Positions 1 through 7,996 of a DNA stretch of 26,557 bases are shown one piece after another; the first letter of the stretch is position 1, and the number at the start of each line of letters is the position of its first letter. The position numbers and the translations under genes were made by a program. The notes beneath the pieces were generated by a model. The model saw only the letters and a list, made by a program, of their open reading frames with translations. It did no database searches and had not been told where the DNA came from. The stretch covers positions 1 to 26,557 of the forward strand of contig JAMDEM010000031.1 in NCBI GenBank assembly GCA_023486985.1. The letters run 5' to 3'. The DNA is from Bacillota bacterium. Lineage in GTDB: Bacteria; Vulcanimicrobiota; JAMDEM01.

Positions 1-852
1 AATAACTGTTTGGTAACTTATTCCTCTTGCTTCGCTTATAATTCGTTTTATCTGTTTTTCTTTAACAAATTTGTTAATTTCAAGACTTTTTAGTTTTTTC
101 ATTACTTCCTTGAAATTATTGGTTCCAAAGTAGTAAATATCAGGAAAAACAGAAAGATAAAACTTTTTGGTCTTCATTGAGAAACCTACTTTTACAGGCT
201 CGTAAATGATTTTTACCGGAAGTCCCACTGTAACCATTTTAAAAAGGGCATGTGCATCTTCAGGATACATTCTGATACAGCCGTGGCTTACCGCTTCGCC
301 AATGGAAGCAGGTGCATTTGTGGCGTGCATTCCCACGCCGGGCTGGGAAAGCCCCATCCACCGGTCTCCAAGTGGATTGGAAGGTCCCGGAAGAACCGGA
401 TGTTCTATGCCTGCCCATTCAGGAGGAAGCCATATGGGGTTCATGATTCTGGAAGCGATGTAAAAGTCACCCCTGGGAGTCATCCATCTTCCCGGTGCCC
501 CGACGGCACATGGAAAAATAGCTTTTAATTTCCCGTTTTTGAAAAAATATATTTCTCTTTCAGGGAGATTTAAGATTATGCCGTTTTCCAGAGTGCCGGG
601 GAAAACTCTTTCAAGAGGAATTACAAGTTTCTGTCCTGCTCTGACATAATAGCTTGTCATTCCGTTTGCCAGTGCAATATGCTCCATGGAAACGTCAAAT
701 TTGCGGGCGATTGAGTAAAGGGAGTCGCTGGATTTTACTTTATAAACCGTATTTGTTCCTTCTACAGGGCTGAAATTTTCCTCAGCCCATGAGATTGACG
801 GGGATAGTAAAAAAGATATAATAATAATTATTAAGAGTACCGCTTTTTTCAA
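1..852 (-). CDS. Secreted LysM / L,D-transpeptidase (YkuD), 3' end outside window
   Basis: Reading the minus strand from a TTG at 852 gives 284 codons open to the window edge, so the C-terminus is missing. The first residues (MKKAVLLIIIIISFLLS...SWA) are a signal peptide of about 23 residues. A LysM peptidoglycan-binding domain lies at about 37-80 (YKVKSSDSLYSIARKF to KLVIP). A YkuD catalytic domain lies at about 91-205, with His176 (GMHAT) and the catalytic motif SHGCIRM, nucleophile Cys192. The family forms 3-3 cross-links in peptidoglycan or attaches proteins to it outside the membrane, and is insensitive to most beta-lactams. The TTG start is chosen because the signal peptide begins there, preceded by a weak AAAGG ribosome site. 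About 100 residues follow the active site, so a C-terminal extension is likely. The family assignment is firm; the substrate is unknown. Confidence 0.93.
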   Translation of the reverse strand, partial: MKKAVLLIIIIISFLLSPSISWAEENFSPVEGTNTVYKVKSSDSLYSIARKFDVSMEHIALANGMTSYYVRAGQKLVIPLERVFPGTLENGIILNLPEREIYFFKNGKLKAIFPCAVGAPGRWMTPRGDFYIASRIMNPIWLPPEWAGIEHPVLPGPSNPLGDRWMGLSQPGVGMHATNAPASIGEAVSHGCIRMYPEDAHALFKMVTVGLPVKIIYEPVKVGFSMKTKKFYLSVFPDIYYFGTNNFKEVMKKLKSLEINKFVKEKQIKRIISEARGISYQTVI

Positions 853-917
853 CTAAAACTGCCTTTCTTCCCACCTCACCTCAATCCTCCCCCAAGATGG
901 GCGAGGATATTCTTCAA

Positions 918-948
918 GATTACCACTTCCCTTCGGGGAGGGGTAATC
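918..948. repeat. Imperfect hairpin with TTCG loop
   Basis: GATTACC (918-924) pairs with GGTAATC (942-948) around an inner CCC-TTCG-GGG stem. It lies in the gap between the phosphoesterase and the L,D-transpeptidase and belongs to the CCCTC/GAGGG-rich intergenic material seen again near 12.3 and 16.75 kb. It could fold in RNA, but there is no T-tract to support a terminator. Confidence 0.5.
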
Positions 949-957
949 AACAAAACT

Positions 958-982
958 TCCCTCTCCCCGCCGGGGAGAGGGA
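958..982. repeat. Perfect 11-bp palindrome, CCCTCTCCCC family
   Basis: TCCCTCTCCCC (958-968), loop GCC, then GGGGAGAGGGA (972-982), followed by AAAGGGTGAGGGG. Related CTCACCCTC / GGGAAAG pieces occur at 12240-12395, and a CCTCCCC palindrome occurs at 16757-16779. This marks a dispersed, non-coding, repeat-like element in several gaps of the window. Confidence 0.6.
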
Positions 983-1006
983 AAGGGTGAGGGGTTTAAC
1001 TATGTG

Positions 1007-1708
1007 TTATTTTACCTGAATAACTTCCGTATTGATATTCCCCTTGTCGATTTTAACTGTTATGTAATGAAAAAATCCGCCCTGAAAGGGAGTTGAGTGA
1101 AGCGGCGCGCCTGCTCCCCCGCTTGTCACATATAAGGTTCCATTCTTTTTTTCACTGGAATATAAATGCAGGTGTCCTGTAAAGATTCCAAGAAAGTGAT
1201 TTTTTTGGGCAAGTTCCATAAATTTTTTTGCTTCTTCCGGGTCACTCATAATATGATGGCTGTATCTTGGATAAAAAGAATAAGTCGGCATGTGGAAGAA
1301 GGCAAGAATGTACTTGTTTTTGTTATCCTTCAGGTCCTTGTCAAGCCATTTATATTCTTCCGCACTGAATTTGCCGGTTGAGTTGTCAAGCATGAGGAAT
1401 TGGCAGCCGCCGTATGTGAAGGAATAATAATCAGGACCAAGGAGCTTGTTGTAAAATTTTCTTCCATCTCCATGGACGTCATGATTTCCCGGTATTGTAT
1501 AAACCGGCACATCCAGTTTTTCCAGTTGAGCCATGAATGCCTTGTACTGGCTTTCCCTGCCGCTTGGGACAAGGTCGCCAAGGTCTATGCAGAATACCGG
1601 ATTTTTCTTGTTTGTCTCTTCAATGATTTTGTCAAGAATCTGAGGACCGTCTCTGTTATCTCCGAAAATTATGAATGTAAAACTTGTTTTTCCAGCCGCA
1701 GGGGGCAT
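1007..1708 (-). CDS. Calcineurin-like metallophosphoesterase (catalytic part of a disrupted gene)
   Basis: The 233-residue frame holds the full metallophosphoesterase core in order: FGDNR (16-20), IDLGDL (41-46), PGNHD (73-77), an FHMPTYS histidine, and GHLH near residue 178. These residues bind the two metal ions that hydrolyse phosphomono- or diesters. The same frame continues upstream, after a TGA, to a signal peptide at 2071 (next entry). The native protein was therefore secreted with a small N-terminal domain, and the ATG at 1708 is only the first start codon after the break. Whether this part is still translated is unclear: no ribosome site is evident before 1708. The substrate cannot be told from sequence. 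A second, longer metallophosphoesterase lies at 10799-12082. Confidence 0.8.
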   Translation of the reverse strand: MPPAAGKTSFTFIIFGDNRDGPQILDKIIEETNKKNPVFCIDLGDLVPSGRESQYKAFMAQLEKLDVPVYTIPGNHDVHGDGRKFYNKLLGPDYYSFTYGGCQFLMLDNSTGKFSAEEYKWLDKDLKDNKNKYILAFFHMPTYSFYPRYSHHIMSDPEEAKKFMELAQKNHFLGIFTGHLHLYSSEKKNGTLYVTSGGAGAPLHSTPFQGGFFHYITVKIDKGNINTEVIQVK

Positions 1709-2071
1709 GAATCTGTATGTTTCTGATTTTCCCGGTTCGATTGTTACTGTAAAAGAAAGCCAGTTATTGCCGTGAGCAAGGGAAGAAATTTTCTTTGATT
1801 TGCCGGTGAAATTTTTCAGCTTCGCCGAGGACGCTACATTTAATATTTTGATTTGGAACCTGTGGTATTTTTTGCCGGCAGAATTATTTACTACGATTTT
1901 TCCTTCAGGCTCAATGGCTCAACTGGAAAAACTGGATGTGCCCTGGGTCTGCCAGAAAGCGCCGGTAAGGGTTATACTTGTATCGCCGTAAGTGACCTTT
2001 TCAGTATATGAGGCATACGCAGGCAGGAAGAGAAGTGAGATTAAGATTAGCAGGATTGCAAGTTTTTTCAT
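1709..2071 (-). pseudogene. 5' part of the same metallophosphoesterase gene, broken by in-frame TGA
   Basis: An ATG at 2071 overlaps the rsmI stop as ATGA, the usual sign of translational coupling. It starts a clear signal peptide (MKKLAILLILISLLFLPAYA). After about 50 codons the frame meets TGA at 1919-1921. It then continues without another stop (AIEPEGKIVVNN...TVTIEPGKSETYRF) straight into the catalytic frame at 1708. The stop lies inside a 29-bp inverted copy of the gene's own sequence (1914-1942). I read this as one ancestral secreted protein, 2071 to 1007, about 354 codons, now interrupted. A sequencing or assembly artefact is the main alternative. Confidence 0.75.
1914..1942. repeat. 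29-bp exact inverted copy of 1506-1534
   Basis: Positions 1914-1942 on the plus strand are the exact reverse complement of 1506-1534, and the flanking bases on both sides do not match. The source segment encodes the stretch MAQLEKLDVP of the phosphoesterase. In the copy the gene is read on the other strand of that segment and meets the TGA stop. Confidence 0.9.
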
Positions 2072-2937
2072 TTCGGTTCCCTCTTTTTAAATTTATTTGT
2101 GTTAAGGCTTTTTGTATAGATTTCTTTTCTGGAAATTCCGCGGGATTTAGCCACGGAAGAGGCAGCGTCGCTTCTCTTCATCCCGCCGTCCATAAGCTGA
2201 AACATTTCTTCTATTACTGATGAATTGGCTTTTTCCCTTTCATTTTCCTTTGCCCCGGCAGACAATCCTTCAATAACTATAACATATTCACCCCTTGCCG
2301 GTGAAGAGTCCACGGCTTTTAAAATTTCTGAAGCTGTTCCGCGCAATATTTCTTCGAATTTTTTTGTAAGTTCCCGGCAGATACAGACTCTCCTGTCTCC
2401 CAGAGTGTCCATGATTTCTTGTATAACGGCTTTTATCCGGTGCGGGGATTCGTAAAGAACAATGGTTTTCTTTTCCTGAATAAGGCTTTGAAGGAATTTT
2501 CGCCTTTTTGCCTGTTCTTTTGGAATGAAGCCATGGAAAATGAAGGCGCTTGTTGAAAAGCCTGAAACAACAAGCGCTGAAATTAAAGCCGTAGGTCCTG
2601 GAACCGGAACGGCTCTTATGCCGTTTTCTACCGCGCGTCTTACCAGGTCTTCTCCGGGGTCGGATATTCCCGGCATGCCTGCATCGCTTATAAGGGCAAC
2701 ATTTTTTCCTTCAAGGAGCTGGCTTAAAATATAATCTCCCTGTCTTTTCCTGTTTTCTTCCCGGTAGCTTATAATGCGTTTTCTTACCTGGTATCTAGAA
2801 AAAAGCTTAAGGGCATGGCGCGTATCTTCAGCGGCAACCATGTCAACTTCCTGTAAAGTCCTGACAGCCCTGTAAGTTATGTCTTCAAGATTTCCTATGG
2901 GCGTTGCCACAAGGTAAAGAATGCCGGTATTTGTCAT
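2068..2937 (-). CDS. rsmI: 16S rRNA (cytidine1402-2'-O)-methyltransferase RsmI
   Basis: The 289-residue protein is of usual family length. It shows the tetrapyrrole-methylase-type fold: N-terminal LVATPIGNLEDI, EDTRH at about 37-41, the SAM-binding SDAGMPGISDPG at about 84-95, and VPVPGPTALISAL soon after. RsmI methylates the 2'-hydroxyl of C1402 in the 16S decoding centre, working with RsmH. The C-terminal tail, after residue 230, carries the helix-turn-helix-like segment seen in many RsmI proteins (KRSDAASSVAKSRGISRKEIY). Its stop overlaps the start of the disrupted phosphoesterase gene by 4 bp. ndk lies 14 bp upstream, so the three genes are probably co-transcribed. Confidence 0.95.
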   Translation of the reverse strand: MTNTGILYLVATPIGNLEDITYRAVRTLQEVDMVAAEDTRHALKLFSRYQVRKRIISYREENRKRQGDYILSQLLEGKNVALISDAGMPGISDPGEDLVRRAVENGIRAVPVPGPTALISALVVSGFSTSAFIFHGFIPKEQAKRRKFLQSLIQEKKTIVLYESPHRIKAVIQEIMDTLGDRRVCICRELTKKFEEILRGTASEILKAVDSSPARGEYVIVIEGLSAGAKENEREKANSSVIEEMFQLMDGGMKRSDAASSVAKSRGISRKEIYTKSLNTNKFKKREPK

Positions 2938-2951
2938 TTTTAAAATTCACT

Positions 2952-3395
2952 TTATATCCATTTTGATATATCTTTTGTATAATCCACCAGTTCAGCTTTC
3001 TCAAAAAATATGGGAATCTCGCGCTGGGCGCTTTCAGGTGAATCAGAGCCATGCACTATATTATGGTCTATTCTTGTTGCAAAGTCTCCCCGGATGCTTC
3101 CGGGGCTTGCATTCTGAGGGTTTGTAGCTCCCATCATATTTCGCACCTGTTCAATTACTTTTTCTCCTTCAAGAACCATTGCTGTAATCGGTCCCGATGT
3201 CATGTAGTTAACGAGGGGTTCATAAAAGGCTTTTCCAAAATGAGGCTCATAAAGCCTGCCCGCCTTTTTCTCGTCCATCCATAGAAATTTCAAACCTGCT
3301 GTTTGAAAGCCTTTTTCCTCAAACCTTGTGATGATTTTTCCTATCAAACCTCTCTGCACCGCATCGGGTTTAACCAGAACCAGAGTTCTTTCCAT
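2952..3395 (-). CDS. ndk: Nucleoside diphosphate kinase
   Basis: A 147-residue protein, standard length, starting MERTLVLVKPDAVQRGLIG. It has the catalytic NIVHGSDS motif with phosphohistidine His115, and the nucleotide-binding residues of the family. It moves the gamma phosphate between NTPs and NDPs in the cytosol. The start at 3395 is chosen over an upstream in-frame one at 3461 because homology begins there and a good AGGAG site lies 7 bases before it. The upstream extension would run through the 3427-3449 hairpin and is not part of the family. rsmI follows 14 bp downstream. Confidence 0.96.
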   Translation of the reverse strand: MERTLVLVKPDAVQRGLIGKIITRFEEKGFQTAGLKFLWMDEKKAGRLYEPHFGKAFYEPLVNYMTSGPITAMVLEGEKVIEQVRNMMGATNPQNASPGSIRGDFATRIDHNIVHGSDSPESAQREIPIFFEKAELVDYTKDISKWI

Positions 3396-3426
3396 TGCCA
3401 ATCTCCTTATCATTTTGTGATTGAAG

Positions 3427-3449
3427 ACTCCGCAGTTTTTCTGCGGAGT
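3427..3449 (-). terminator. Hairpin after the glycosyltransferase gene
   Basis: ACTCCGCAG (3427-3435), a five-base loop, then CTGCGGAGT (3441-3449): a perfect 9-bp stem 25 bp past the glycosyltransferase stop and before the ndk ribosome site. No clear T-tract follows, so termination is uncertain. A near-twin with the same CCGCAG-N5-CTGCGG core occurs at 10547-10571, so this may be a dispersed repeat that doubles as a processing site. Confidence 0.45.
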
Positions 3450-3473
3450 GTCGTGCCGCAAAACAAGCTTTGC

Positions 3474-4805
3474 TTATTTTTTAATTTTAATTCCTTTAAT
3501 CATGATGTTAAATTCAATTTTTCTTAAAAGCTCTTTGATTACCTCCTGCCAGACGTAGCTCCCGGCGGTTGCTCTTGCATTTTCCCGCAGGCGTTCTTTT
3601 TCTTCCGGATGAGCTTCAAGAGCTTCCAGATAAGTTGCGATTTCCCTTGCATCATCAGTATCCAGAACCACTGCATTGCTGAAGGACTGGGCATAGTCCT
3701 CGCCGGTGTTTCCCGTAAAGGCGATTCCGCCTGTTGCCATAACTTCAAGCCCCACAAGTCCGAAAGGTTCACGGCCGCTGTTAGCCAGAACTGCATCAGC
3801 CGCGGCATACATGAGCCTCAGGAAATCTTCGGGGACAAAAAATCTTAGTTCAATAAGGTCATGATTTTTTACATTCTGCAGGGCTTCAATAATAGTTTCA
3901 AAGGACGGATGGGTCACCGAAAGTTCATATATGCTCAAACCCAGGTCTTTTGCCCTTGCCATGACATCTGCCCTGTGGGCTTCCATTCCTCCGCGCATAA
4001 GCATATGGGGCTTCATCTTTTGTTTTTTAAGTTCTGCAACAGCTTCTATCGCCATAACCCAGCGTTTGTCAGGATCGTATCTTCCCACTTTCACAAGCAT
4101 TGTTTCTCCCTCCCAGATGGAGCGGAGTTTTTTTACTCTCAGGAGATTCACCTTCTCCAAAAGCCTTGAGGGAATCCCGTTGGGAATGACAAGGGGATCA
4201 AGCCCCATATCCCACATATAGTGTTTCATATACCTGCTGATGGTTGTGATGGTTGAGGCTTCCTGTAATTTTCCCCAGTTGATTCTCCAGAAAGAAAAGA
4301 CATTGTTGGCATTCCAGAACATGAGGACTTTGTCGCGCAGCCCGGAAGATTTAAGCATTTCATGCAGATTTATGACAGTGCTAGTAGTATGCCATTCTTC
4401 TCCTAAAATTACCACAAGTTTTTTCTGTGAAACTGCGGGTTTTATTACGTTTTCAATGAGATAGGGAGGAAGGGATCTTTCGTAATCCCATAATTTTTCA
4501 TCTTCAGCCTGATAGACGCCAGCCATGTGATAGTGGCTTATCCACTGGCACCAGCGGTGCAAAATAAATTTATCATTAACAAGTTTTTCTTCTGCCGGCT
4601 TGTGAGGGTCGCCCACAAAAAAAAGATGGGTTGTATAGCCCTCTTCCGCCAGAGCCCTTGCTAACTCTGAGATTCTTACCGATAAACCTCCTGCCGATGC
4701 ATAAAGGTCCGGTCCTTCGAAACAAAGAATTGCAAAAACCGTATTGTCCGGGTTAATTTCTTTCATAGAAGATAAATTTCTATGGAATGGCGTTGATTCC
4801 TTCAT
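3474..4805 (-). CDS. GT4-type glycosyltransferase, glycogen-synthase-like
   Basis: The 443-residue, apparently cytosolic protein has a two-Rossmann GT-B layout. The N-terminal half has the acceptor-side loop SAGGLSVRISELARALAEEG (37-56) and FFVGD. The C-terminal half has VKVGRYDPDKRW (about 239-249) and the nucleotide-sugar motif SGREPFGLVGLE (343-354), giving the E-x7-E pair Glu346 and Glu354. This is typical of retaining GT4/GT5 enzymes that use NDP- or ADP-sugars. The product could be a glucan, trehalose-type sugar or surface glycan; there is no neighbouring pathway gene to decide. An alternative start lies at Met14. It is transcribed divergently from the operon beginning at 4903. Confidence 0.85.
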   Translation of the reverse strand: MKESTPFHRNLSSMKEINPDNTVFAILCFEGPDLYASAGGLSVRISELARALAEEGYTTHLFFVGDPHKPAEEKLVNDKFILHRWCQWISHYHMAGVYQAEDEKLWDYERSLPPYLIENVIKPAVSQKKLVVILGEEWHTTSTVINLHEMLKSSGLRDKVLMFWNANNVFSFWRINWGKLQEASTITTISRYMKHYMWDMGLDPLVIPNGIPSRLLEKVNLLRVKKLRSIWEGETMLVKVGRYDPDKRWVMAIEAVAELKKQKMKPHMLMRGGMEAHRADVMARAKDLGLSIYELSVTHPSFETIIEALQNVKNHDLIELRFFVPEDFLRLMYAAADAVLANSGREPFGLVGLEVMATGGIAFTGNTGEDYAQSFSNAVVLDTDDAREIATYLEALEAHPEEKERLRENARATAGSYVWQEVIKELLRKIEFNIMIKGIKIKK

Positions 4806-4845
4806 CCCGGCTATTTGTGAAATGTTAACAATTTTTTAACAAACA

Positions 4846-4873
4846 TTGATTGATTGCCTATTTCATTTATGAT
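4846..4873 (+). promoter_or_regulatory. Probable sigma-70 promoter of the 4903-9983 operon
   Basis: TTGATT (4846-4851), a 16-bp spacer, then TATGAT (4868-4873), about 30 bp before the first start codon of the plus-strand operon. It lies in the 97-bp divergent gap shared with the glycosyltransferase gene. Confidence 0.5.
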
Positions 4874-4902
4874 AGGATGTACATGTATATAAGCAAAGCG
4901 GG

Positions 4903-7029
4903 GTGACCATTTTGGAACCTATAAAATCAGCCGGGATATCTCACGCAGCTAATGTTGCAATTTCACAGGAGAATAAGGCTTTAAAGCCCCAGCCTTCTGC
5001 CGGTTTAAATATACAGGATAAAGTTGAGACAACTTCAGCAGGTTCCACAAGGGAAAAAAGGATTGCAGCCGCTTTAGCCAAAGCCGGATTTGAGCTTGCC
5101 GGGGCAACAAAGACTGGAACTGCCGCATGGACAGGAGAACTTGTTGGAACAGCTCTAGGATTCACCCTTCTCGGAGGGATTTATGGTCCTCTTATCGGTG
5201 GAGTTATCGGAGCGGTGGCAGGAGTTGCTCTTGACCGTCCGTCAGTAAATAAAAAGGTCAAAGAAGCTTATTCCGATATTAAAGAAAAAGCAGCCAGTGA
5301 GTTAAAAGAAACAGGCAAACATGTAAAAGGCGCTTTCCAGAATGTTTTCAATCACTCCGGGGTAAAGGAATCTGCAGGAGATTCTGGTGAAGGATTCCTC
5401 ATCTCCACTGGGGCGGGGAAATCCGGAAAACCCGCTAAAGAATCAATTCTTGGCAAAATAAAAAAAGGATTGGGCTTTTCGGCAAAGGGAGCAAAAGCCA
5501 TTCCGCCGTTTCTTTATCCGTCAATCAAAAATGCTACACCAGCCGAGCACAAGCTTATTATAGATACACTTGATAAACTGCCTTTGAAGGATGTAGTTTC
5601 AACACAGTCCATAACAATAAACCCGGCTCTTGAGAAAACCATGAATGCCTCCGGTCTTGCAAGAAATCTTTTCTTTGAAAAACCTATTGACCTTGGAAAA
5701 GAATCAATGGCAGTCGAAGGATTTAACGAGGGCACAATCATTCATGAAGTGGGACACACCAGGGATTTCACCGAAGGAGTAATTCCTTATGTGGGGAGGA
5801 GCAGTTTTAAGCCTTTCGGAAAGCCTCCTTATGTTTATGATCCCTGGATTGACACGCCTAATGACCTGTATGCGTCTACAAATCACTGGGAAGATTTTGC
5901 CCAGGACCATAAGTTTTATCACCTCCAGCCCTCCGAGCTTGAAAAGACCAATCCGGCAAAATTCAAGGCAATGCAGGAGCTTGAAAAGCCCGGGCTTTAT
6001 GACAAGGTAATGGATAGAAGCGGTGTACGAGCTGCCGGCAGGAAGCTGGCGGAGCTTATAGATAAGGTGCCCGGTTTGAGGACTGCAATCGATACTATCG
6101 GTACAATCATGGGCCCTCTTGAAATTCATTCAGGAGCAGGCAAGATTCAGGACGGCTTTATTAACAAAAACGACAGGAAAAAACTTGACGGCAAGCTTGA
6201 TATGGCGGCGGGAGTAGCTTTTTCTTTAAAGGCTGCTGCTCCGGCGGGGCTTGGCATTGAAGGATTAAGGCTTTATCTGAATCACCAGATTAAGAAAGGC
6301 AGAATGACTGTTGAGGAAGCCAACAAAATTGCCGATGCCACCCTCGCCGCTTCAACAGGCCCGGCGGGACTTACGGCTTTTGCCGCTGTTAAGGAACTTG
6401 TAGGCAAGGAAAAAATTGATTATAAGATGGGGAAAGAATTAAGCGAAGCAAAGCTTGCTGAAAGCGATAAGAAATACGGCAAAGCAATGGCAGTGGGAAC
6501 AGCCGCCGCCAGCGCCACCGGAGCTGCATTAGGATTTTACGCGGGTGTTCATATTCTGGGTTCTTTGGCAGCCGGGCTTGCAATCGGTGCAACAGGGGCT
6601 ATGGCGGCAATTCCTATTGGAGTAGGTATTGTAGCGCTGGGCAGGGCATTGAGGAACATCGCAAAGGGAGAAATGGAAGGAGTAAAAGCCACAAAAGCTC
6701 TTGAAAATAAATCCGGTCTTACAAAGGATGATAAAATATTTATTGCCAAGGTTGCCGGCGGCGCCGCTATTGGAGGCACGGCAGGAACAATCCTGGGGAT
6801 TCAGGGAGGAGCTATTGCCGGCGCAGTGGTTGGAGGTCTGGTCGGAGGTCCTATAGGAGCAGGAGTTGGAGCATTTCTTGGTAAAGTTGCAGGATCGTTG
6901 GCGGGCTCGTATGCCGGAGCAAAGGCTGGAGCAAAACTGGGCAAGCTTCTGGATAAAGGCGAGAACAAAGGTGCTAATAAAGCGGATTCTGCAAAGTCAA
7001 AAAATGAAGTTGACAAAGATAAAGTTTAA
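4903..7029 (+). CDS. Glycine-zipper protein with HExxH metalloprotease motif
   Basis: A 708-residue protein that I do not recognise as a named family. There is no signal peptide. Residues about 75-112 and 530-565 are glycine/alanine-rich hydrophobic stretches, and about 610-690 is a long glycine-zipper block (repeated G-x3-G, as in GGAIAGAVVGGLVGGPIGAG), suggesting membrane insertion. In the middle, HEVGH at 281-285 follows EGFNEGTII, and Glu330 lies in NHWEDFAQ 45 residues later. This is the two-His, one-Glu zinc site of gluzincin-type peptidases. Lys/Ala-rich linkers join the blocks and the tail is highly charged. The start may be the GTG at 4903 or, with the better-spaced GGGGTGA site, the TTG at 4912. 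It overlaps the next gene by 26 bp. A membrane-associated or exported protease or toxin-like effector is an inference. Confidence 0.75.
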   Translation: MTILEPIKSAGISHAANVAISQENKALKPQPSAGLNIQDKVETTSAGSTREKRIAAALAKAGFELAGATKTGTAAWTGELVGTALGFTLLGGIYGPLIGGVIGAVAGVALDRPSVNKKVKEAYSDIKEKAASELKETGKHVKGAFQNVFNHSGVKESAGDSGEGFLISTGAGKSGKPAKESILGKIKKGLGFSAKGAKAIPPFLYPSIKNATPAEHKLIIDTLDKLPLKDVVSTQSITINPALEKTMNASGLARNLFFEKPIDLGKESMAVEGFNEGTIIHEVGHTRDFTEGVIPYVGRSSFKPFGKPPYVYDPWIDTPNDLYASTNHWEDFAQDHKFYHLQPSELEKTNPAKFKAMQELEKPGLYDKVMDRSGVRAAGRKLAELIDKVPGLRTAIDTIGTIMGPLEIHSGAGKIQDGFINKNDRKKLDGKLDMAAGVAFSLKAAAPAGLGIEGLRLYLNHQIKKGRMTVEEANKIADATLAASTGPAGLTAFAAVKELVGKEKIDYKMGKELSEAKLAESDKKYGKAMAVGTAAASATGAALGFYAGVHILGSLAAGLAIGATGAMAAIPIGVGIVALGRALRNIAKGEMEGVKATKALENKSGLTKDDKIFIAKVAGGAAIGGTAGTILGIQGGAIAGAVVGGLVGGPIGAGVGAFLGKVAGSLAGSYAGAKAGAKLGKLLDKGENKGANKADSAKSKNEVDKDKV

Positions 7030-7996
7030 CATAAATAAAAGTATTTATAGAGGCGGGGAAATAATCTTCCTCGTCTTTTTAATTTTTCTGTTGATTTCAG
7101 GTGTATCTTTTTCAACCGGGAAAAGCTGGCAGGATACAGCCTCTAAAACCCTGGGAAAGAATAAAGGTTCTATAATTATTCTGGATATGCACTCAGGTAA
7201 AATTCTTGCAGTGGTAAATCCCCGGATTGCTTTTACCGAAAGCTTTCCGCCCGGTTCCCTTTTTAAGATTATAACAGGATGCGCCCTTCTTGAAAGCCAG
7301 GGATTTAATCCATCGGGAAAAATCACCTGCAGGAATTATTTTGCTTTAGGAACAAGAAAATTTACCTGCAATACACCGGGAGGTCATGGGAATGTTGATT
7401 TTATAAAGGCTTTAGCTGTTTCCTGCAGTGTGTATTTTTACAGCAAGGGGCAAAGGCTTGATGGTAGAGAAATTCTGTCTATTGCTTCTTCATTCGGGCT
7501 GGGAAAGAAAAGCGGAATTGATTACCGCGGTGAGTCCCCCGGCGTTTTAAAGAAACCCGGCAATAAGGAGCAGTTTACCCTGATGCTTGCTGGAGAAGGC
7601 GGCACATGCATGATAACGCCTCTGCATGCGGCATTGATGGTGTCAATAATTGCGGGAAGAGGAAAATTTTCTTTCCGGGCAGGGAAAAAAATCCATGAAT
7701 ATAAAATAAAAGTTAGAAAGAAAACTATTGCTCTTTTGCTGGAAGGGATGCGCCAGTCGGTAAAAAAGGGAACATCCAAAGGCGCTTCAGTGGAAGGCCT
7801 GGAGATAGCCGGAAAGACAGGAACTTCGGAAGATGAAAGATTCCCCGGTGAAACCCATGCATGGTTTGCCGGCTTTGCGCCATTTGACAAGCCTGAAATT
7901 GCAGTGGTGATATTTCTGGAAGATGGGGGACACGGCTTCGAAGCGGCTGGTTTTGCAAAGAAAATTTTTAAATTTTACAGGGATAAAAATAAGTGA
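7004..7996 (+). CDS. Minimal penicillin-binding protein (D,D-transpeptidase domain)
   Basis: The 330-residue protein has one N-terminal membrane anchor (about 18-37) followed directly by a class-B-type transpeptidase domain. The SxxK motif is Ser85-Leu-Phe-Lys88 (PPGSLFKI), and KTG is 271-273 (AGKTGTSE). The second motif, usually SxN in a context like AVSCNVYFY, reads SCS at 140-142, so its Asn is replaced by Ser. The N-terminal pedestal domain of FtsI/PBP2 is absent; those proteins are nearly twice as long. It probably cross-links or trims peptidoglycan at the outer face of the membrane. ATG 7004 is chosen because the frame upstream only shadows the previous gene. The stop overlaps the SpoIID start as GTGA, pointing to coupled translation and joint action on the wall. 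Confidence 0.88.
   Translation: MKLTKIKFNINKSIYRGGEIIFLVFLIFLLISGVSFSTGKSWQDTASKTLGKNKGSIIILDMHSGKILAVVNPRIAFTESFPPGSLFKIITGCALLESQGFNPSGKITCRNYFALGTRKFTCNTPGGHGNVDFIKALAVSCSVYFYSKGQRLDGREILSIASSFGLGKKSGIDYRGESPGVLKKPGNKEQFTLMLAGEGGTCMITPLHAALMVSIIAGRGKFSFRAGKKIHEYKIKVRKKTIALLLEGMRQSVKKGTSKGASVEGLEIAGKTGTSEDERFPGETHAWFAGFAPFDKPEIAVVIFLEDGGHGFEAAGFAKKIFKFYRDKNK

Noticed and set aside
1007..2071. Genome-wide stop-codon recoding or a selenocysteine TGA
   Set aside because: TGA and TAA end many normal genes here (rsmI, the PBP, SpoIID, ppx). The two odd stops are different codons (TGA and TAG), and each has a local explanation. No selenocysteine-like context or conserved Cys/Sec position is involved.
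3396..3461. 22-residue N-terminal extension of Ndk
   Set aside because: It lies outside family similarity, crosses a hairpin and is followed by a good AGGAG site for the internal start at 3395.
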